A stretch of DNA of 64,000 nt from Lichenicoccus sp964246745 (GTDB taxonomy: Bacteria; Pseudomonadota; Alphaproteobacteria; Acetobacterales; Acetobacteraceae). Of this stretch, positions 44,833 through 52,632 are shown piece after piece. The notes under the pieces are model-generated. The model was given only the letters and a program-made list of their open reading frames with translations. It was not told where the DNA came from and ran no database searches. The DNA is taken from the NCBI GenBank assembly GCA_964246745.1, contig CAXTRK010000008.1:42387-106386 (forward strand). Reading direction: 5' to 3'. Position 1 is the stretch's first letter. The number at the start of each line of letters is the position of its first letter. The translations under genes and the position numbers were made by a program.

Positions 44833-46407
44833 TCAAGCGTTCAATCGGGTTTTGAGATGATCGGCGACGCGCAAGGCGTTGGCGATGATGGTCAGCGTCG
44901 GATTGACCGCGCCGATCGACGGAAAAAAGCTCGCGTCGGTGATGTAGAGATTATCCACCTCGTGGGCGCGGCAGTCGAGATTGAGCACCGAGGACGCCGG
45001 ATCGTTGCCAAAACGGCAGGTGCCGGACTGATGCGCGGTGCCGTTGATCGGAATGTTCTTGCCGAGATAGAGCCTGCGCTCGAGCAGCTTCGGCCGTGCC
45101 CCGATCGGCTCCATCAGGCTTTCGAGCTTGTGCTTGAGGTGGTGCGCCGCGTCCTCGTTGCCCTCCTGGATGGAGAGCACGACCTTGTCGCCGTCATAGA
45201 AGATGCGGTTGTCCGGCCGCGGCAGATCCTCGCTCTGCAGCCAGAAATCCATTGAGTACTCGGCCATCTTGTCGAACGGCATCTCCGGCACTAACGACAT
45301 GAGCCCCGGCAGCGGCGCCTCGCCCCTGATCTGCTCGCCGTGCGAGGTGGCGCACATCTGGATCAATCCCATCGGATACTCGAAGTCGGGCGACCCGAAA
45401 TAGAAGTCGCTGACCGCGAGCGTCTTCTGGAACACCGTATGGTTCGGCTCCTTCAGCAGCGCCATCAGCACGCTCATATTGTGCCGCATATAGTTGCGGC
45501 CGACCTGGCTCGAGCCGTTGGCAAGTCCGGTCGGGTGCGCGTCAGAGGCCGAACGCAACAGCAACAGCGCCGAGCTGAGCGCGCCGCAGGCGACGACGAC
45601 GATATCCGCGGAATAGACTTCGTGCTGTCCGCCGCGCCGCACGTGCACGCCGGTGACGGCGCCGCCCGCGCCGTCGGTTTGCAGCCGCTCCACATAGGCG
45701 TTGGTCAGCAGCGTGAAGTTCGGGTGCGCCGCCAGCGTCGGGTCGACACAGATCACCTGCGCATCCGCCTTTGCGTTGATCGCGCAGGGAAAGCCGTCGA
45801 AGGCGTCGCAGCGTATGCACGGACTGGTCGGCGTCGGCTTGCCGTCCTTCTCGTCAAGCAGGATGCCGAGCGGCAGATGAAACGGGTTCAGCCCCTCGCC
45901 CTTGAGGCTGTCGTTCAGCTCCTGGATACGCGGCTCGTGCGACACCGGCGGGTAGGCGTAAGGCTTGCTCGACCAGGGCTCGTTCGGATCCTCGCCGCGC
46001 TGGCCATGCACGTGAAACAGTTCCTCGGCCTGACAGTAGTATGGCTCGAACACGTCGTAGCCGAGCGGCCAGGCCGGCGAAATCCCGTCCTTGTGCCGCA
46101 ACTCGCCGAAATCCTGCTCCCGCAGCCGGAACAAGGCGGAGCCGTACACCTTCGAGTTGCCGCCAACATAGTAGTGCAATCCAGGATGGAAGCTCTTGCC
46201 GCTATCTCCATACCAGGTGTCCGGCGCCTGATAGGCGCCGTCCACGAATACGGTCTTCGCGTCCCAGTTGGCACGCGAGCGCGGCAGATAGTCGCCGCGC
46301 TCGATCATCAGAATGCGCTTGCCGGTAGGCGCCAGCCGATGCGCGACCGAGCCGCCGCCAGGCCCGCTGCCCACAATGATGATGTCGTAATGGTCTGCCG
46401 ACGCCAT
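44833..46407 (-). CDS. GMC family FAD-dependent oxidoreductase
   Basis: A 524-residue flavoenzyme. The FAD-binding motif is IIVGSGPGGGSVAHRL, followed by the GMC block HYYVGGNSKVYGSALFR. The C-terminal block is HQSGTCRFGNDPASSVLNLDCRAHEVDNLYITDASFFPSIGAVNPTLTIIANALRVAD, with the active-site Asn in the family position. A Cys cluster (CIRCDAFDGFPC) in the middle is unusual for simple GMC oxidases but seen in some bacterial dehydrogenases. No Tat or Sec leader is present. In the same operon as a quinol oxidase, it could pass electrons to quinone. Confidence 0.9.
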   Translation of the reverse strand: MASADHYDIIIVGSGPGGGSVAHRLAPTGKRILMIERGDYLPRSRANWDAKTVFVDGAYQAPDTWYGDSGKSFHPGLHYYVGGNSKVYGSALFRLREQDFGELRHKDGISPAWPLGYDVFEPYYCQAEELFHVHGQRGEDPNEPWSSKPYAYPPVSHEPRIQELNDSLKGEGLNPFHLPLGILLDEKDGKPTPTSPCIRCDAFDGFPCAINAKADAQVICVDPTLAAHPNFTLLTNAYVERLQTDGAGGAVTGVHVRRGGQHEVYSADIVVVACGALSSALLLLRSASDAHPTGLANGSSQVGRNYMRHNMSVLMALLKEPNHTVFQKTLAVSDFYFGSPDFEYPMGLIQMCATSHGEQIRGEAPLPGLMSLVPEMPFDKMAEYSMDFWLQSEDLPRPDNRIFYDGDKVVLSIQEGNEDAAHHLKHKLESLMEPIGARPKLLERRLYLGKNIPINGTAHQSGTCRFGNDPASSVLNLDCRAHEVDNLYITDASFFPSIGAVNPTLTIIANALRVADHLKTRLNA

Positions 46408-46440
46408 GGAGTGCCTCGCTTTCTGGTCCTTGCGCGCGTG

Positions 46441-48225
46441 TCAGCCGCCGCCGCGATGCAGCACCGGACCGGAGAGCCCAAGTGCGGTGTTGATGACAGC
46501 AAGATGCGTCAGCGCCTGCGGAAAGTTCCCGGCCATGTGCTTGCCCGGAACGTTGTATTCCTCGGAAAACAAGTTCACGTCGTTGCAGACGGCAAGCACG
46601 CGCTCGAACTGGGCGCGCGCTTCCTCGTCCCTGCCCATCATGCTGAGGCAATCGGCCATCCAGCAGGAACAGGCGAGAAACGCGCCCTCGTTGGGACCGC
46701 TGGCTTTCTCCTTGGTGCGGCGGATCAGGCCGCCCTCCGACAATTCCCGCTGGATCGTCTCGACCGTGGCGACGATCCTCGGATCGTCGGGCGGCAGGAA
46801 GCCGACAAGCGGCAGCAGCAGCACGCTCGCATCGAGCGCCTGGCCGCCATAATGCTGCACGAAGCTGCCAAGCGCGCTGTTCCAACCGTCGCGGCACACT
46901 GTTTCATGGATGGTCTGCCGTGTGGCCGTGAGACGCTTGATGGTCTCCTCGTTGCCGCCGTCCCGCTCCTGCTCCAGCAGCTTGACGACGCGGTCCATGC
47001 CGACCCAGGCCATCGCCCCGGAATAGGTGTAGTGCCGCGGCTCTCCGCGCGACTCCCACACACCCGATCCCGCCGTGTCCCACACCTGTTCCAGGTGATC
47101 GACGATGTCCAGGATCGCGGCGCGTTCCTGCGGGTTGCCGTCAATGCCGCCGACGCGGGCGAGATGCAGACAGTCGAGCACCTCGCCGTACACGTCGATC
47201 TGGTGCTGGGTCGAGGCGGCGTTGCCGATACGCACCGGCTTCGCATAGCGCCAGCCGGGCAGCGTATCGACGGTCCACTCGCTGAGGTGCCGCGAGCCGT
47301 CGACACGATACATGATGCGCATCCGCTCTGGCGAGCCGGCGATGGCGCGGATCAGCCAGTCGCGCCACCGTGTCGCTTGGTGGGTGAAGCCGGCATTGAG
47401 GAAGGCGCCGATGGTAAACGTCGCGTCCCGCAGCCAGGAATAGCGATAGTCCCAGTTCATGTCACCGCCGGGCGCCTCCGGCAGCGATGTGGTGGGCGCC
47501 GCGACCAGGCCGCCGCTCGGTTGATGGATCAGCGCCCGCAGCGTGATCAAGGAGCGCTTGACGACATCCGGCCAGCGGGTCTTCGAGGCGTCGAACTGGC
47601 TGATCCACTCACGGCATCGGGACTGGCTGTCGGCGAGCGCCTGGTCGACATCGATCGCGCCCGGCACCGGATCGTGCGAGGGTCCATAGCGCAGCACGAA
47701 GGCGTGGCGTTGGCCCGCTCGGATCTCGAAATCGGCGGCGGCGCAATGGGCGTGCGTCGTGACCTGGATCGGCGTGTGCAGCACCAGCAGATCGGGCCCG
47801 AGCTTGGCGACGAAGCCGCGCCCGGCCGGTTCGGACCAGGGTGGCAGCGCCCCGTAATCGAAACGCATCCGCATCTCGAACCGCATGGCGACGGTGCCGC
47901 TGACCCCTTCGACGATCCGCACCAGCGAAGAGGCTGGTCCGTCATGCATCGGCATGAAGTCGATCAGGCGCACCGTGCCGCCACCGGTCTCGAACTCGGT
48001 CTCGACGATCAGCGTGTCTTCCCGGTAGCGGCGCCGGTTGGCGGTGACGTCGCCTGTCGGCGCGATCGACCAATGCCCATTCTCGACGGTGCCGAGCAGG
48101 GCGGCGAAGCAGGCATCGTCATCGAAGCGTGGCCAGCACAGCCAGTCCACCGACCCATGTCGGCTGACCAGGGCTGCGGTCTCGCCGTCGCCGATCACCG
48201 CGTAGTCCTCAATCGGAAGGCTCAT
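46441..48225 (-). CDS. GH15-family glucoamylase/trehalase-like protein
   Basis: A 594-residue GH15 protein starting PIEDYAVIGDGETAALVSRHGSVDWLCWPRFD. The (alpha/alpha)6 barrel carries GGDMNWDYRYSWLRDATFTIGAFL with the catalytic-acid region, and later SEEYNVPGKHMAGNFPQALTHLAVINTA with the general base Glu region. Many bacterial members are trehalases or glucoamylase-like enzymes with no signal peptide, as here. The ATG at 48225 was chosen; the open frame beyond it lies inside cydB. It sits between cydB (40 bases) and the GMC gene (33 bases). Confidence 0.92.
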   Translation of the reverse strand: MSLPIEDYAVIGDGETAALVSRHGSVDWLCWPRFDDDACFAALLGTVENGHWSIAPTGDVTANRRRYREDTLIVETEFETGGGTVRLIDFMPMHDGPASSLVRIVEGVSGTVAMRFEMRMRFDYGALPPWSEPAGRGFVAKLGPDLLVLHTPIQVTTHAHCAAADFEIRAGQRHAFVLRYGPSHDPVPGAIDVDQALADSQSRCREWISQFDASKTRWPDVVKRSLITLRALIHQPSGGLVAAPTTSLPEAPGGDMNWDYRYSWLRDATFTIGAFLNAGFTHQATRWRDWLIRAIAGSPERMRIMYRVDGSRHLSEWTVDTLPGWRYAKPVRIGNAASTQHQIDVYGEVLDCLHLARVGGIDGNPQERAAILDIVDHLEQVWDTAGSGVWESRGEPRHYTYSGAMAWVGMDRVVKLLEQERDGGNEETIKRLTATRQTIHETVCRDGWNSALGSFVQHYGGQALDASVLLLPLVGFLPPDDPRIVATVETIQRELSEGGLIRRTKEKASGPNEGAFLACSCWMADCLSMMGRDEEARAQFERVLAVCNDVNLFSEEYNVPGKHMAGNFPQALTHLAVINTALGLSGPVLHRGGG

Positions 48226-48265
48226 CTCGTGCGCTCCAAAACACTCTGTGAAACGATTTGCGCGC

Positions 48266-49243
48266 TCAGGAAGAGGGCGACACCTTGCCGCGGAAGATGA
48301 AATAGACCGCGCCGGTATAGGCGACGGTGATCGGCAGGATGACGATGCCGGCGCCCCAGAACAGGAACTCCAGGCTTTGCTGCGGCGCCGCGGCGGCGGC
48401 AATCGTCACTGAAAACGGGATCATGTACGGCAGCACCGACAGCACCATGGTCAGGAAGGCGGCGATGAACATGACCACCCCGGCCGGGTAGAGCACACGG
48501 TCGAACTTGCGCAGCACGGCAAGCAGCATCGTCAGAAGCGCCACAGCGCCGACTGCCGGGAAGACGAACAGCTCCGGCCGCTGCGTCCAGCGATGAGTGA
48601 TGCGCAGATCCATCGCGAACGCGCTGGCGCCCGCCACGATCAGGAACAGCATCAGCCCGCCCATCACGATGGGCAGCATGGCGTAGCCGAAGCTGCGGGA
48701 CTCGGTATCTGTCTTATGCACCAGCCAGGAGGCGCCGAGCATGGCGTAGCCGAACACCAGGCCCACGCCGCAGAGCACCGCGAACGGCGACAGCCAACTG
48801 AACACCGAGCCCACAAAGCGGCCGTCATGGACGGGCAGTTCCTGGACGAAGGCGCCGATCGTGCAGCCCTGGGCAAAGGCGGCGACCACCGATCCCACAA
48901 AGAAGCTCAATGTCCACACCGGCTGGAAGCGTGCCGACTTGCTGCGGAACTCGAAGGCGACGCCGCGCAGGATCAGTCCGCCAAGCATGACGATGACCGG
49001 CAGATAGAAGGCGCTCACCAGGATCGCGTAAACTTCCGGGAACGCCGCGTACAGGGTCGCCGCCGACAGCACGAGCCAGGTCTCGTTGCCGTCCCAGACC
49101 GGCGAGACGGCATCCATCATGCGACGGCGGCACTTCTCGCTGGGCGCCAGCCCGAACAGGATGCCCACGCCCAGATCGAACCCGTCGAGCACGACATAAA
49201 ACGCCAGGCAAAGACCCAGCGCTGCCGCCCAGAACATTGCCAT
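48266..49243 (-). CDS. cydB: Cytochrome bd-type quinol oxidase subunit II
   Basis: A 325-residue membrane protein with eight to nine helices. It begins GLCLAFYVVLDGFDLGVGILFGLAP, and VSPVWDGNETWLVLSAATLYAAFPEVYA is the strongly conserved CydB segment. GVAFEFRSKSARFQPVW also matches. It partners CydA in the inner membrane, reducing O2 to water with quinol electrons without proton pumping. It starts 6 bases after cydA. Given the CydA type, cioB would be an equally good name. Confidence 0.95.
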   Translation of the reverse strand: MAMFWAAALGLCLAFYVVLDGFDLGVGILFGLAPSEKCRRRMMDAVSPVWDGNETWLVLSAATLYAAFPEVYAILVSAFYLPVIVMLGGLILRGVAFEFRSKSARFQPVWTLSFFVGSVVAAFAQGCTIGAFVQELPVHDGRFVGSVFSWLSPFAVLCGVGLVFGYAMLGASWLVHKTDTESRSFGYAMLPIVMGGLMLFLIVAGASAFAMDLRITHRWTQRPELFVFPAVGAVALLTMLLAVLRKFDRVLYPAGVVMFIAAFLTMVLSVLPYMIPFSVTIAAAAAPQQSLEFLFWGAGIVILPITVAYTGAVYFIFRGKVSPSS

Positions 49244-49249
49244 CGCGCG

Positions 49250-50653
49250 CTACTCCGCAGCCGTTGGAGCTGCGTGCGGGCTTTCGCCCCCGACCGCCAG
49301 CGGCCGCTTGGCATTGGTTCCGCTCACCGGCTTGATGGCGTCAGGGCCGTCTCGCAGAATGCCGTATATGTAGTACGTCCCGGCCGCAAAGATCAGCGCG
49401 TACACCGTCGCGAACATGATCAGGGTGAACGCCACCGCTCCTGCCGTGAGCTGCGGCGTCAGCGCGTCCGCGGTGCGCAACTGTCCATACACCACCCAGG
49501 GTTGGCGTCCGACTTCCGCCGTGAACCAGCCGCACAGCGTGGAGATGAAGCCGGCCGGGAAGCTCAGGAAGATCGGCCAGAGCAGCCAGCGCGCCCGCTC
49601 CAGGCGCCCGAACAAACCGAGCAAGGTGCCGATCCAGGCGAGCGCCAGCATCAGCAGGCCGAGCCCCACCATGATCCGGAACGTAAAGAACACCACCAGC
49701 ACGGGCGGCCGGTCGGCCTTGGGAATGTCGGTGATGCCGACCTCGCGCGCGGTGAAGCTCTCGGAGTCGATCAGGCTGCCGACCGGAGCGGGAAGGGCGA
49801 GCTGGAATAGATTGCGCTGCAGCGCCGGATCAGGCCATCCGATCAGCACCTCCGAGGCGGGCTTTTCGGAGTGCCAGCGCCCCTCGAGCGCGGAAATCTT
49901 GCCCGGCTGGTCCTTCGACACATAGCCGCCGACGAGATGGCCCATGAACAGTTGGCACGGCACCAGGATCGCCGCCAGGCGCAGGCCCATCGACAGCATG
50001 GTGCGGGCCTCGAACGCATAGCTGCGACGCAGCGTGTACCACGCGCCGGTCGCCGCGATGCAGAACGACGTGGTGACGTAGGCGGCAAGCACCATGTGCA
50101 GGAAGCGGATGACCGCCACACGGTTGAACAGGATCGCCGTCCAGGAGATCGGCACGAAAACGCCGTGGGCTGCCATCCTGAAGGAGACCGGATGCTGCAT
50201 CCAGCTATTGTTCGCCAGGATCCAGAACGAGGAGAGATTGGTGCCGAGCGCCACCATCAGGCACGACAGCAGATACAGCACCGGCGGCACGCGTTTGCGG
50301 CCGTACAGCAGCACGCCGAAGAACGCGGCTTCCAGCGCGAAGGCGCTGAAGCTCTCATAGGCGAGAAGATCGCCCTGCACGGAGCCGGCACGACGCGCCA
50401 GTTCGCTCCAGTTGGTGCCAAACTGGAACTCCATGACGATTCCGGACACCACGCCCATGCCGAAGGCGATGCCGAACACGCGCAGCCAGAAATCGAACAG
50501 CTTTCGGTAGATCGGTTGCTTGGTAAAGAAGCTGCAGACTTCGAGGAAAGCGAGCCATGCCCCCAGTCCGATCGTAAAGGCCGGAAAGATGATGTGGAAC
50601 GCCATGGTGAAGCCGAACTGGACGCGCGACAGCACAAACGCGGTGATGTCCAT
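49250..50653 (-). CDS. cydA: Cytochrome bd-type quinol oxidase subunit I (cyanide-insensitive-like)
   Basis: A 467-residue haem-bearing subunit. It starts DITAFVLSRVQFGFTMAFHIIFPAFTIGL (haem b595 His region), and GIVMEFQFGTNWSELAR and FAVEAAFFGVLLYGRKRV-like segments follow. The end of the core has GWFTAEVGRQPWVVYGQLRTADALTP. The quinol loop is short, placing it with the CIO/CioA type rather than the long-Q-loop E. coli enzyme. No CydX-like small gene is apparent. It is second in the operon, 27 bases after the SDR gene. Confidence 0.95.
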   Translation of the reverse strand: MDITAFVLSRVQFGFTMAFHIIFPAFTIGLGAWLAFLEVCSFFTKQPIYRKLFDFWLRVFGIAFGMGVVSGIVMEFQFGTNWSELARRAGSVQGDLLAYESFSAFALEAAFFGVLLYGRKRVPPVLYLLSCLMVALGTNLSSFWILANNSWMQHPVSFRMAAHGVFVPISWTAILFNRVAVIRFLHMVLAAYVTTSFCIAATGAWYTLRRSYAFEARTMLSMGLRLAAILVPCQLFMGHLVGGYVSKDQPGKISALEGRWHSEKPASEVLIGWPDPALQRNLFQLALPAPVGSLIDSESFTAREVGITDIPKADRPPVLVVFFTFRIMVGLGLLMLALAWIGTLLGLFGRLERARWLLWPIFLSFPAGFISTLCGWFTAEVGRQPWVVYGQLRTADALTPQLTAGAVAFTLIMFATVYALIFAAGTYYIYGILRDGPDAIKPVSGTNAKRPLAVGGESPHAAPTAAE

Positions 50654-50680
50654 GAGCGATGATCCTGGTATCGATGGTTC

Positions 50681-51673
50681 CTAGACGCCGATCCGCTTGG
50701 CGATCTGATGGACGATCGCGACGGCGCCGATGCCCGCGGCAGTCCAGAACGCCGCGCGATGACGGTCGGTGAACATCTCCCAGCTCCCGCTCCTCGAGCG
50801 CATGTCGAAACGGCCATGCGCCGCGTAGTTGCCGGGCACAGCCTCATACAGATTGGCGGGCGCGTTCGGACTCAGCTCCTCGTCGCTGAGCTGCCCGGAG
50901 TAGCCGGCGGTGGCCAGATACTTGTCGATCAGGCCGGGCGCGATCCGGTTGGCGAGGATCGCCTGCACCGTCGGATAACCGACCCAGATCTGCCGGCGGC
51001 GATGCGTCGCCGCGAAGAAGATCGCGCGCGCCGGCACCTCGGGCTGATAGATCGGCGCCACCGGCTTGGCCCGCTTGCCCATCTTGTTCATCGCCCAGTC
51101 GAACTGCGGCGTGTTCACCGCCGGAAGGTCGACCATGGTGAGATGCACGTCGAGCTTGTCGTGGATGATCTCTGATCGCAATGAATCGGTGAAGCCGCGT
51201 ATGGCGAACTTGGCGCCGCAATAGATCGATTGCAGCGGCACCGAACGGTAGCCCAGCGCCGAGCCGACATTGACGATGGTGCCGCGGTTGCGCTCGCGCA
51301 TGCGCTTGAGCGCCGCCATGGTGCCGTGCACCTGGCCGAGATAGGTGACGCGCGTGCCACGCTCGAACTCCGCGGCGGTGAGCTTGCTGACCGGAGCAAA
51401 CACCGTCGCCATGGCGACATTGACCCAGACATCGATCGGGCCGAGTTCCGCCTCGACCCTGTCGGCGGCGGCCTCGACAGCGTCCATGTCGGCGACATCG
51501 GTGGGAATCGGCAGCGCACGCACGCCGTGGCCGCGCAGCATTTCCGCGGCCTGCTCGAGACGCGTGCCATCGCGCGCGAGCAACGCCACATCGTAGCCCT
51601 GCCGGGCAAACTCCTCGACCGTCGCTCGGCCGACGCCAGCGCCCGCCCCAGTCACAACCACGATCTTTGCCAT
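50681..51673 (-). CDS. Short-chain dehydrogenase/reductase with C-terminal membrane-type helix
   Basis: A 330-residue classical SDR. TGAGAGVGRATVEEFARQG binds NAD(P), and the catalytic Ser and YxxxK are in VGSALGYRSVPLQSIYCGAKFA. A C-terminal extension beyond the usual ~250 residues ends in AAFWTAAGIGAVAIVHQIAKR, a possible membrane anchor. The ATG at 51673 has GGAAAAG upstream; an earlier ATG at 51700 would add nine residues. It is the first gene of the seven-gene operon; the promoter should lie in the 488-base gap upstream. The substrate is unknown. Confidence 0.88.
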   Translation of the reverse strand: MAKIVVVTGAGAGVGRATVEEFARQGYDVALLARDGTRLEQAAEMLRGHGVRALPIPTDVADMDAVEAAADRVEAELGPIDVWVNVAMATVFAPVSKLTAAEFERGTRVTYLGQVHGTMAALKRMRERNRGTIVNVGSALGYRSVPLQSIYCGAKFAIRGFTDSLRSEIIHDKLDVHLTMVDLPAVNTPQFDWAMNKMGKRAKPVAPIYQPEVPARAIFFAATHRRRQIWVGYPTVQAILANRIAPGLIDKYLATAGYSGQLSDEELSPNAPANLYEAVPGNYAAHGRFDMRSRSGSWEMFTDRHRAAFWTAAGIGAVAIVHQIAKRIGV

Positions 51674-52161
51674 GCTCTTTTCCAACTTCTCTTCAGTCAT
51701 ACGACGAATTCATTCAGTAATCATGAGTCCGGAATCCACACACGCGTGTTGCGAGACGTGATGCAGCCCGAACCTGAACCGTCAGAACGCACACAGCGCT
51801 TCATGGACGATGCGATTATGCATTGCCCGCTGAACGTCTGATCAATTCATCACGTGTGGAATATCCACAGCGTGATTTCAGCAATTTGTTTGACGTCTGA
51901 AATCCGATGACGACAACACACGTCTTCACCGCAATCCGCGCACGTTTCGCGAGACGGCGAGAAAAAGATTATGTCCTCTACGGGTGGAACGCATGAACTT
52001 ATACGGAGCATAGCTCAGTAAGTTGCCCGCGCAACCCTCTCTTTTCGGGCAAGCCGCCGAACCCTGCGATCCGGGCGTTAATATTACCTGGATTCGACAA
52101 GCGGGGATTTCGGCAAGCGGGACGCAGCCTTGCGCGTTCTGGAGTAAATAAATCCCGTGGA
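51674..52161. other. Non-coding region with two hairpins upstream of the redox operon
   Basis: About 490 bases with no convincing gene and lower GC than its flanks. An imperfect palindrome at 51849-51876 pairs ATCACGTGTGGA with TCCACA(G)CGTGAT, 12 bp with one bulged G and a 3-base loop. A second stem pairs TTGCCCG (52023-52029) with CGGGCAA (52046-52052), which lies about 110 bases downstream of the minus-strand membrane-protein gene. The operon promoter for the SDR-cydAB genes must be here; no clear EcfG-type (GGAAC-N-GTT) site was found. Confidence 0.5.
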
Positions 52162-52632
52162 TTAGCTCGGCTGCACCGGTTGCTCCGGGAGCTGCCATTC
52201 TGCGCATGTCTCGCGCAGCAATAATTCCAGGGCTCGGCGCCGCGCGGCTAACCGCCTTTCAGTGATGAAGGCGGCACTCAGACAGCATCCTTCATTGATC
52301 AACCAGCCGCATGCGGCCAGGAGCCAAACCAACGGCACCGTGCCGGGCCGCGTCAGGATCTGCATGGCCGCCTGCATGTCGTGGCCGCCGGTCACCAGCG
52401 CACGGAATGGCTCGATGGCGCCCGCAAGCGAGAACAGGAGCACGGTCCGGGTCACGGCGCGGCCGGGCGAGGTGTCGGCGACCAGCATGAATAGGCAGGG
52501 CGCGGCCAGCACCGCGACAATCAGCGCCGTGCCTGGCGACAGCATCAGCAGCATGCCGGCGGCCATGCCGTGCCACCATTTCCAGCCGGCTCGCGACGGC
52601 GCACCTTCGCTCACGCCGGACGATCGCCTCAT
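52162..52632 (-). CDS. Hypothetical membrane protein partnered with the pseudokinase
   Basis: A 156-residue protein I do not recognise. Hydrophobic segments are WWHGMAAGMLLMLSPGTALIVAVLAAPCLFMLV, TVLLFSLAGAIEPFRALVTGG and TVPLVWLLAACGWLINEGCCLSAAF, so three to four membrane helices. A charged helix follows (ITERRLAARRRALELLLRETCAEWQ). The ATG overlaps the pseudokinase stop as ATGA, so the two are translated together and may form a membrane complex. Nothing indicates an enzyme activity. Confidence 0.7.
   Translation of the reverse strand: MRRSSGVSEGAPSRAGWKWWHGMAAGMLLMLSPGTALIVAVLAAPCLFMLVADTSPGRAVTRTVLLFSLAGAIEPFRALVTGGHDMQAAMQILTRPGTVPLVWLLAACGWLINEGCCLSAAFITERRLAARRRALELLLRETCAEWQLPEQPVQPS

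Noticed and set aside
45340..48300. A 986-residue plus-strand open frame
   Set aside because: It is fully antisense to the clear GMC and GH15 genes and has the His/Arg/Gln-rich composition of an antisense artefact.
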